Position numbers and translations under genes: made by a program. From the NCBI GenBank assembly GCA_021205375.1, contig JAJPXR010000107.1, positions 1 through 14,297 on the forward strand: 14,297 nucleotides of DNA, given 5' to 3'. This stretch comes from Clostridiales bacterium. GTDB taxonomy: Bacteria; Bacillota; Clostridia; Oscillospirales; Oscillospiraceae. A model generated the notes under the pieces. That model saw nothing but the letters and a program-made list of their open reading frames with translations, did no database searches and was not told the origin of the DNA. This document shows, one piece after another, positions 6,105 to 13,400 of the stretch (position 1 is its first letter; each line of letters begins with the position of its first letter).

Positions 6105-8210
6105 ATGGAGCCGAACAGCAACATCGAGACCACCAAGCTGGACGAGCTGGAATCCGCCGGTTATATCGTCATCCCCATCAAGGGGGTCAGTATGCAGCCA
6201 CTGTTGTATACCTATTCCTCCCACGTCCTCATCCGGCGGCTGGAGGGTAAGCCCAAAAAGAACGATGTGGTCCTCTATGTCCGTCCCGACGGCGCCCAGG
6301 TGCTGCACCGGGTCCTGGGGTTTGAGGGGGATGTCTGCCTCATCCGCGGCGACAACACCTTTGGCCTGGAGCGGGTGCCGCTTTCCGCCGTCAGGGGCGT
6401 CCTGGAGACGGTCTGGCGGGGCAACCGGGAGATTCACACCACGGACTTCCTCTATCGGCTGTACGTCTGGTTTTGGAACCTGATTTATCCCCTCCGCCTG
6501 CTGAAACACCGGGCGAAAGAGGCCGTCAAGCGGCTGGGCAAGCTGCTGTTGGGGGATACCACCCTGGGCTGGGTGGTCAAAATGGTCAAGAGCAGCCTGA
6601 CGGGAATCGTTCTGCTGACGGTCTGTACGGGGGCTGCGGCGTTCCTCACCGTTTTGCTGGCCCTGGTCATGCGCAACGCCATCGACAGCGCCGTAGCCCT
6701 GGACCGGGCCGGGTTCCTGCGGTGGTGCGGGGTGTACCTGGGCATCATCCTGGTGCGGCTGGGTCTCCGGGCCATCGTCCGACAGGAAGACGAGCGCATC
6801 CGGGCCTCCCTGGAGAACCGGATGAAAGAGCATACGTATGAGAACATCCTCCGCAGCAGCTACAGCGGGCTGAAAGCCTTCCACACCGGTGAGCTGCAAA
6901 ACCGCATGACCAACGACGCGAAGATCGTGGCGGACTACGCCACCGACCTGATTCCCGGCGTGTGTTCCATGGCGGTGCAGTTGGTCTGCGCCCTGGCGGT
7001 GCTGATGGTGCTGGACTGGCGGTTCGGCGGGCTGTTCCTGGCGGGCGGGCTGGTCATGTTGGGCGTGACGTTTCTGTTCCGCCGCCGGATGAAGGGCCTC
7101 CACAAAGAGGTGCAGGAGGCCGACGGCAAGCTGCGCTCCTGGCTCCAGGAGTCGGTGGAGAGTATCCTGATTTTGAAGAGCTTCCAGGCGGAGGACATGG
7201 CCGCAGGCCGGACGGAGGAGAAAGCCGCCGCCCACAAGCGCGCCCGCATGAAGCGAAAAACGTTTTCCAACGTCTGCAACGTGGGCTTTGGCGCGGTGAT
7301 GCAGGGCAGTTATCTCTTTGGCCTGGTGTGGTGTGGGTTCGGTATCCTGAACGGGACGCTGACCTACGGCACCCTGACCGCCGTGCTGGAGCTGATCGGG
7401 CAGATCCGCAGCCCCTTCGCCAACATCTCCGGCTTTGTGCCCCAGTATTACTCCATGCTGGCCTCCGCGGAGCGGCTCATTGAGCTGGAGAAGCTGCCCA
7501 AGGACGCCGCCGCCCGGCAGGACCTGCCCCGGTTCAACGGCTTCCGGGCAGAGAATTTGACCTTCATCTATGATGACGGCGAGGAGGAGGTCATCAGTGA
7601 CGCCACCTTTGCCGTTGCCCCAGGGGAAATCGTCGCTTTGACCGGCATTTCCGGCATTGGCAAAAGCACCCTGTTGAAACTCTTGCTGGGCCTTTACGCG
7701 CCTGCGTCCGGGCGGCTCTGCGCCGCCTGTGAGGGGCGGGACATTGACATCGGCCCGTCCACCCGCCGGTGGTTCGCCTATGTTCCCCAGGGCAATATGC
7801 TCATGTCGGGGAGCATTTACGAGGCGGTGGATTTCTTACACGCCGCACCGTATACCAAAGCGCAACGGGAACGAGTGGAATGGGCCTGTAAGGTTGCCTG
7901 CGCGGACGAGTTCATCCGGGAGCTGCCCGACGGTTACAACACCGTGTTGGGGGAAAAGGGCGCGGGGCTGTCAGAGGGGCAGATGCAGCGCATCGCCATC
8001 GCCAGGGCGGTGTATCGGAACGCGCCTGTCCTGCTACTGGACGAGGCGACCTCCGCCTTGGACGAGACCACCGAGCGCAGGCTGCTGCAAAACCTGAAAG
8101 CACTGGGCGACCAGACGGTGCTGATCGTGACCCATCGTCCGGCCGCGATGAAGATTTGCGGCAAGCGGCTGGTGTTTGAGCACACGAAGATCACCGAAGA
8201 AGTGCTTTAA
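6105..8210 (+). CDS. S26B-like peptidase domain fused to an ABC exporter
   Basis: The 701-residue protein has two parts. Residues 1-115 resemble a signal peptidase/S24-S26 peptidase: GVSMQP (27-32) carries the presumed nucleophile Ser29, VLHRV (66-70) puts His68 where type I enzymes have lysine, and RGDN (81-84) gives Asp83. This matches the Ser/His/Asp set of SipW/Sec11-type (S26B) enzymes. Residues 160-701 are a half-size ABC exporter: about six membrane helices (TM1 about 166-190, TM2 205-225, a pair about 284-325, a pair about 394-435). The ATPase follows with Walker A GISGIGKST (514-522), Q-loop Gln562, signature LSEGQ (622-626), Walker B VLLLDEATSALDE (642-654) and His677. All ATPase residues are intact. 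It should act as a dimer in the membrane. The layout mirrors peptide exporters with an N-terminal C39 protease, with a serine-type domain instead. A hydrophobic stretch at 117-133 could place the peptidase at or across the membrane. Confidence 0.88.
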   Translation: MEPNSNIETTKLDELESAGYIVIPIKGVSMQPLLYTYSSHVLIRRLEGKPKKNDVVLYVRPDGAQVLHRVLGFEGDVCLIRGDNTFGLERVPLSAVRGVLETVWRGNREIHTTDFLYRLYVWFWNLIYPLRLLKHRAKEAVKRLGKLLLGDTTLGWVVKMVKSSLTGIVLLTVCTGAAAFLTVLLALVMRNAIDSAVALDRAGFLRWCGVYLGIILVRLGLRAIVRQEDERIRASLENRMKEHTYENILRSSYSGLKAFHTGELQNRMTNDAKIVADYATDLIPGVCSMAVQLVCALAVLMVLDWRFGGLFLAGGLVMLGVTFLFRRRMKGLHKEVQEADGKLRSWLQESVESILILKSFQAEDMAAGRTEEKAAAHKRARMKRKTFSNVCNVGFGAVMQGSYLFGLVWCGFGILNGTLTYGTLTAVLELIGQIRSPFANISGFVPQYYSMLASAERLIELEKLPKDAAARQDLPRFNGFRAENLTFIYDDGEEEVISDATFAVAPGEIVALTGISGIGKSTLLKLLLGLYAPASGRLCAACEGRDIDIGPSTRRWFAYVPQGNMLMSGSIYEAVDFLHAAPYTKAQRERVEWACKVACADEFIRELPDGYNTVLGEKGAGLSEGQMQRIAIARAVYRNAPVLLLDEATSALDETTERRLLQNLKALGDQTVLIVTHRPAAMKICGKRLVFEHTKITEEVL

Positions 8211-8237
8211 GAGGGGAAACCAAACGGGAGGCACATC

Positions 8238-9203
8238 ATGGAAGTAAAAAGGACTCTTATCCGCAACATTATCTGCGCTATCCTCTGTATCCTGCTGGCC
8301 TGCGGCCTGGGGTATCTGCTTTACACGAACCACCAGGAGCAGCAGGCGGAAACCGCCGCCATCGAGGCAGCAGTAGAGGAGGCCAAGCCCTACGAGCAGG
8401 AGATGGAGGAGCTGGAGGCGGAATTGGAGGCGTTGGAGAACGCCGTTTCTTACACCAGCGATGCAGGAGATCTGATGGTGGGCTTTCTTTGCTCGGACAC
8501 GGCGGATTTAAATTACATTGCGGAAAAGGCGGAAACCTATCAATTTCCTCCGGTACTGGTTCTGGACTGCACTATGGAGCAAACAGAGCTGGAGCAGCTC
8601 CTTGGCGCAGTGGAGGATGAGTGGGAGATCGTGCTGTATGCACCGGCGTTTTCTGAGGATGTGAACGATGCGGTAATGTCTGTGTTCTCTTATTTGAGAT
8701 CCATCGAACGAAAGCAAACGGGTGTGTTTCTCCTGCGGAGCGACTACAGCAGCGAATCCAACATCCAATTGCTCCTGGAGGACGGGTTTGTGGGTTACAC
8801 GAGCTATCACTCCAAAGCGCCTGAAGCGGGCCAGACAGCCGATGGGGCTGTGTATTTTGACTACTCTTATCTCAGTTCCTCTGGCACAACGGTGGAAGAC
8901 AGACTGGCTGCCCTTTATAACAATAAGTCCGCCATGCTGGTGGTATTTGAGACAGACAGTATCGGTTCTGACGCGCTGCCGGAAACCTATGTTACCTCGC
9001 TCCTCGACACGATGCAGGCGTACACAGAGCAGGATGACTGCGCGTTCTCCACGGTGGAGAAGGTGGTTGAGGAACTTTCCGGGATCAATGCGCTTGAATC
9101 GGACAACCAGGCGGCGTATGAGGAACAGGCGGCGGTACTCCAGCAGAAAATCGAACAGTTGGAAGAGACCATCGACGAGATTTATGCCAGCTTGGGTGAG
9201 TGA
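8238..9203 (+). CDS. Membrane-anchored coiled-coil protein of unknown role
   Basis: The 321-residue product has one N-terminal membrane helix (about 8-29) after a basic start, so most of it probably lies outside the membrane. A Glu/Ala-rich coiled coil follows at about 32-70, then a globular part (about 75-285) and a second coiled coil at the C-terminus (about 292-321). The globular part alternates hydrophobic strands and helices (LMVGFLC, PVLVLDC, EIVLYAP, GVFLLRSD, GFVGYTSY, AMLVVFETD). This looks like a barrel of the polysaccharide-deacetylase/TIM type, but I see no metal-binding His/Asp set, so it may be a degenerate, non-catalytic relative. That comparison is weak. GGGAGG (8226-8231) supports the start. 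It is the last gene before a strong terminator and follows the exporter by 27 bases. It could be an exporter accessory or a receptor for the exported product. Confidence 0.8.
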   Translation: MEVKRTLIRNIICAILCILLACGLGYLLYTNHQEQQAETAAIEAAVEEAKPYEQEMEELEAELEALENAVSYTSDAGDLMVGFLCSDTADLNYIAEKAETYQFPPVLVLDCTMEQTELEQLLGAVEDEWEIVLYAPAFSEDVNDAVMSVFSYLRSIERKQTGVFLLRSDYSSESNIQLLLEDGFVGYTSYHSKAPEAGQTADGAVYFDYSYLSSSGTTVEDRLAALYNNKSAMLVVFETDSIGSDALPETYVTSLLDTMQAYTEQDDCAFSTVEKVVEELSGINALESDNQAAYEEQAAVLQQKIEQLEETIDEIYASLGE

Positions 9204-9236
9204 GGGATACGCAAATTTAACGGAATCGGTCGCAAA

Positions 9237-9270
9237 AGGCGCTGGAGCAATCGCTCCAGCGCCTCATTTT
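9237..9270. terminator. Strong, probably bidirectional terminator between converging genes
   Basis: AGGCGCTGGAGC (9237-9248) and GCTCCAGCGCCT (9253-9264) form a perfect 12-base stem with an AATC loop, followed by CATTTT on the plus strand. On the minus strand the stem is followed by TTT, so it can also end the genes arriving from the right. It lies 33 bases after the stop at 9203. The rest of the 9204-9400 gap is AT-rich on its left side and holds nothing else I can support. Confidence 0.9.
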
Positions 9271-9400
9271 GAATAAAAAGCTAAAAAGTCATAACAAAAC
9301 AGCATAACTATCACGAAAAGCCGCAAAGGATCAACTTTTCCAGGGTCGCGTTTTCGACAGGCTCCATAGGTTTCAGACGCCTTTGTATAGGAGCCATCCG

Positions 9401-9943
9401 TCAATCCAGCGCCATAAACAGATAATCCCTGCCCTGAATGTCCTGGCCGAGATACAAGAGAACGCCCTCCCCGTCCACCAGCGCACCCTTCAGCTCAAAA
9501 TTCCGGCTGGGGGCCAGGAGTGTTGTGTCTGGCTCGACAGTGCGCAGGAGCCGCTTCAAGTCCCCCACAGTTCGCAGGACACAGCTCCCCTGGGGCGCGC
9601 CGTCGTAACTGAGGGGGTGCAGCTCTAGGGCCAGGGTGCTGTCGGGGCGCTCCGGGGAGGCGGAAAACGTCCAGACCGCAGCATGATAATCCGTCCGGTC
9701 AAAGGCGTCCACAAAGGGCTTTTTCACCCGGTAAAACCGGCCCACGCGCCCCCAGAGTCCGGTGTAAAATACCCGATGTCCATTGTGTTCCTTCTCCAGG
9801 AATCCCGTGTACATCCACGCCAGCGCCACGCCGTCGTCCACCGCCTCCAGCGCGGCGGCAAGATCACCGGCGCAGCAGGGGAGAGGGGAGGGCAGCGCCC
9901 GCGCGCTCCCGTCCCTGTACTCCAATATCGCTCGTTCTGCCAT
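9401..9943 (-). CDS. Hypothetical protein, 180 residues
   Basis: I do not recognise this family. The product begins MAERAILEYRDGSARALPSP and ends YLFMALD. It has no signal peptide, no membrane helix and no repeated motif. The chain is a mixed alpha/beta pattern rich in aromatic residues in the middle (WMYTGFLEKE, VFYTGLWGRVGRFYRV, YHAAVWTF) and looks like a single soluble domain. Gly-rich GGGGG at 9949-9953 on the minus strand, five bases upstream, supports the ATG at 9943. It follows the 112-residue gene after 28 bases, so the two, and probably the Sel1-repeat gene above them, form one transcription unit. It is the last gene before the shared terminator. No function can be given. Confidence 0.75.
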   Translation of the reverse strand: MAERAILEYRDGSARALPSPLPCCAGDLAAALEAVDDGVALAWMYTGFLEKEHNGHRVFYTGLWGRVGRFYRVKKPFVDAFDRTDYHAAVWTFSASPERPDSTLALELHPLSYDGAPQGSCVLRTVGDLKRLLRTVEPDTTLLAPSRNFELKGALVDGEGVLLYLGQDIQGRDYLFMALD

Positions 9944-9971
9944 ACATTCCCCCGGTCTGCTGAACCTGCGC

Positions 9972-10310
9972 CTACTGTTCGCCCTGTTTCTCCCCGTCGG
10001 TCAGCTCCTCGATGGGGATCAGCTCCACGAAGTTGTGGATGCTGCCGTCGTCCCAGTCCGAGCCGCCCTCCGTGGTGCTGGTGTACCAGTAGGACAGGCT
10101 CACCTTTTTGTGGGGATAGAGCTTCTCCCTCTTGTGGCTGTCGTCAAAGCCATAGCCGTGGCCGCCGTCGTACTCCACCTCGACGCCGATGGGGTTGCCC
10201 GCCTCGTCCCTGACGTAGTCGATGAATTTGGCGTTGGAGCTGTTCAGCTCGCTCATGGAGGAATAGTGGCCGCTCTCCATCCATTTCAGCTTGAAATACT
10301 CTTTTTCCAT
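9972..10310 (-). CDS. Hypothetical protein, 112 residues
   Basis: I do not recognise this family. The product begins MEKEYFKLKWMESGHYSS and is acidic and aromatic, with a predicted beta-rich core (GVEVEYDGGHGYGFDD, KVSLSYWYTSTTEGG) and a charged tail. It has no signal peptide or membrane helix. The reading frame is open further upstream to an ATG at 10379, but the start at 10310 is preferred because AAAAAGGAG lies nine bases before it and the upstream 23 residues are low in structure. It sits between the Sel1-repeat gene (97-base gap, no evident promoter) and the 180-residue gene (28-base gap), probably in one operon. No function can be assigned. Confidence 0.75.
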   Translation of the reverse strand: MEKEYFKLKWMESGHYSSMSELNSSNAKFIDYVRDEAGNPIGVEVEYDGGHGYGFDDSHKREKLYPHKKVSLSYWYTSTTEGGSDWDDGSIHNFVELIPIEELTDGEKQGEQ

Positions 10311-10319
10311 GGTCAGTGT

Positions 10320-10328
10320 CTCCTTTTT
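10320..10328 (-). promoter_or_regulatory. Ribosome binding site that sets the start at 10310
   Basis: On the minus strand this reads AAAAAGGAG, nine bases before the ATG at 10310-10308. It selects this start over the in-frame ATG at 10379, which has no comparable site. Confidence 0.7.
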
Positions 10329-10406
10329 CGAATCATTGTTCGCCCTGTCGGGGCCAGAGCCGTCCGCTTCTGACCCCATATCCCGGCGCTGCCCTGCCGC
10401 GCCCGC

Positions 10407-13400
10407 TCAGAGGAGGAAGAAGGATCTGTACTGTATCACAAGACCACGATCCTCATAAATTGGACAAAAACGACGCCTTTCGATACCATACATTTTTTCA
10501 CTTTTGTCGTCCCATCCCTCTGCACGGGCTTTCTGATAAAAGCTCCTTGCAATTTTCCAGTTCTTAGCAATCCCGCAGCAGCCTTTGTCATACAATAGGG
10601 CGATATCATAGAGCCATTGCCCGCCGGATTCACACACCTTCTCAAACAGGGCGACGGCCTTTTTCTCGTTCTTTCGCACCCGGTAGCCGGAGGCATAGCA
10701 ATAGGCGACCAGAAGGACGAGCGCTTCGGCACCTTGACCTTCATCCCAGTTTGTGTCGTATTTATGGTTGAAGGGGCGATCCTTCCAGTCGATATATGCC
10801 GCCCAGGCGGTATCCACCGCCTTGTCGAACCAGGCGGCGGCGGTTTTCAGGTCTTTTCGGACCCCTCTGCCCTCCGCATACATGCACCCGATGTTGTACT
10901 GCGCGATGAAGCTGCCCTGCTCGGACGCCTTTTCGAACCAGGCAAGGGCCTCTTTTTCGTCCTGGGGGGTCTTTCTCCTGTCCAGGTAGCATCTTGCCAG
11001 CAGAAGCTGTGCCTGCACGTCGCCCCACTTTGCGGGTGCGTAAGCGTGATAGATTGCCATATCCAGGTCCTTTGGAAGTCCGTTTTGCCCGGTGTAATAC
11101 GAGAACCCCAGCACAAAGGAGCCTGACATTCTCCTTTCTTCCGCGCTGCCCTTCAATTGATTTATGGTTTGCGTTAAGGAGCCATTGGAAAGCGTGAATC
11201 CATTTGCCGCAGCCTGCTCGTAGAGTTCAATGGCCTTCTCTATGTCCTGAAGAACGCCTTCGCCCTTCTCGTAGCAGACTCCCAGACAGTACTGCGCCCG
11301 TGCGTAGCCCTGGTCAGCGGCCTTTTCGTACCAATAGAAGGCTTTGGCCTTGTCCTTCGTTGCGCCCTTGCCGAAATCGTAGCAATTCCCCAAATTGCAC
11401 TGTGCCCTTGCGTTGCCCTGCTGAGCGGCCTCCTCGTACCAATAGAAGGCTTTGGCCTCGTCCTTCGTTACGCCCTCGCCTTGGGCATAGACATACCCCA
11501 GATTGCACTGCGCATTTACGTAGCCCTGCTGGGCGGCCTTCTCGTACCATTCGGCGGCTTTGGCCTTGTCCTCCTTCACGCCATAGCCGAAATCGTAGCA
11601 AATCCCCAATGTGAACTGCGCCTTTGCGCTGCCCTGCTCGGCGGCTCCGCTCAGAAGCGGGAACGCCTTATGATACGCCCCGGCATGATAGGCCGCAACT
11701 CCCGCGTCCACCAGATCCTGTAGGGCGGACGCATCCGTCGTCTTTTTGACGCGGATGACCTTGTTTCCCCACATGTACAGGATGACCTGGCAATTGTCAT
11801 CTTCATCGCCAAAGGTGTCCTCCAGCGCTCCGGCAGGCGCCTCGAACAGTTCGTACGTTTTGTTTTCCATAAAATAGTATGCGTCGTTGTCATTATACAT
11901 GTACGTTGCGCTGATGCAGTGGGTCGATTCCTCCTTTGCGCCGCTGGTTGCCTTTGGCGCGGGTTTTGGCTTGGGTTGCTCCGCCGGCGCGGGTTTTGGC
12001 GCGGGGGCGGCTTGTTTCGCCGGTTCCGGCTTGGGCGCGGCGGACTTGGACGCGGTTTTCGGCTTGGATACGGTTTGGGCAGCGGGCATAGAAGTCTTTA
12101 CCCTGTCCACAGCAAACTCGGCCAGCAGATACCCTTTTGCCGCGGACTGCTCGTATAGCGCAAGGGCTTTTTTCGCGTCTTTGGCAACGCCCGTACCCTC
12201 CTCATAGCACGTGCCAAGGAAGTACAGCGCACCTTCGTGGCCCTGTGCAGCGGCCTTCTCGTACCAATAGAGGGCCTTGCCCATATCCTTACCATTTTTA
12301 GAATAGTAGGCCCCCATGTTGTACTGCGCCTCTGCATGACCCTGCCGGGCGGCCTTTTCCCACCAATCATGGGCCTTTGCTTTGTCTACCGGGCAGCCTC
12401 TGCCGTTGAAATAGAAAAGCGCCAGATAGTGCTGTGCCTCCGCGTGGCCCTGCTGGGCGGCTTGTTCCACCAGGGGAAATGCGCGGTCATATTGTTTCTC
12501 CTGATAGGCCGCAAAACCGGCGGCGAAAAGCTCCTCTGGGGAGGTGGCTTTTGCCTCGGCAGCGGCCTTGGCTTCAGCGGCGGCTTTTGCCTCGGCAGCG
12601 GCTTTGGCTTCGGCGGCAGCTTTGGCCTCTGCTGTTGCCTTCGCCGCTGCGGCGGCGTTGTACCCCTTTGCCGCCGCCTGCTCATACAGGGCGAGGGCCT
12701 TCTCCCGGTCCTGGGGCGTTCCTTGCCCAAGCTCGTACATACGGGCCAGCAGATACATGCCCTCCGGGTTCCCCAGACCTGCGGCTTTCTTCCGCTCATT
12801 CAGGGCCTCATCCATCCGCCCAAATTGCTCGCTGGTGGCGGCATATTTGAGCGCAGTCTTTGCCGTTTCCTCCAGACACTCCTTCGCCATGGTGCCGCCA
12901 CGGGCGGCGTCCCACTTTTCACCCCAGGAAATTGCCTCCTCATATCGCTCCAGGTCGATACACAGGCGCATCATCGCCCATTGCGTTTTCCAGCCGTCCG
13001 TCACGGCCTGCTTCCCGAAGGCGTATGCCTCCTCATTTTGCCCCAGCGTCTGGTAGGCCATCACGATATAGTGCGACACATCGACGCCGCGCTCCATGGC
13101 CCGCTTCCCCCAGGAAATAGCCTGCTTCGGGTCAATATAAGGCTCACTGGAGGGAATGGCCCAACCGTCATCGTCTATGCTGCCAAGCAGGTAGAAGTCG
13201 CACAGGTACTTCATGGCGTCGGCGTTGCCCAGCTCCGCCGCCTGTGTCCAGTAGCGGATGCCTGCGTCCCAGTCCTGGGCTTTCATCTGCGCCTTGCCCT
13301 CCTGATAAAGCGCGTCGGCATCGGGGGACGCTTCTGCGGCGGCTTTCGCTTCTGCGGCGGCTTTTGCTTCGGCAGCAGCCTTTGCTTCTGCAGCGGCTTT

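Noticed and set aside
5910..7235. Minus-strand frame of 441 codons opposite the peptidase-ABC gene
   Set aside because: The plus strand has complete ABC and peptidase motifs across the same bases; the minus product is Gln/His/Pro-rich without a domain.
5127..8210. A lasso-peptide cluster (PqqD-like B1 plus kinase plus ABC exporter)
   Set aside because: No transglutaminase-like B2 protease and no asparagine-synthetase-like cyclase is present in the window, and the 43-residue peptide lacks an evident lasso core.
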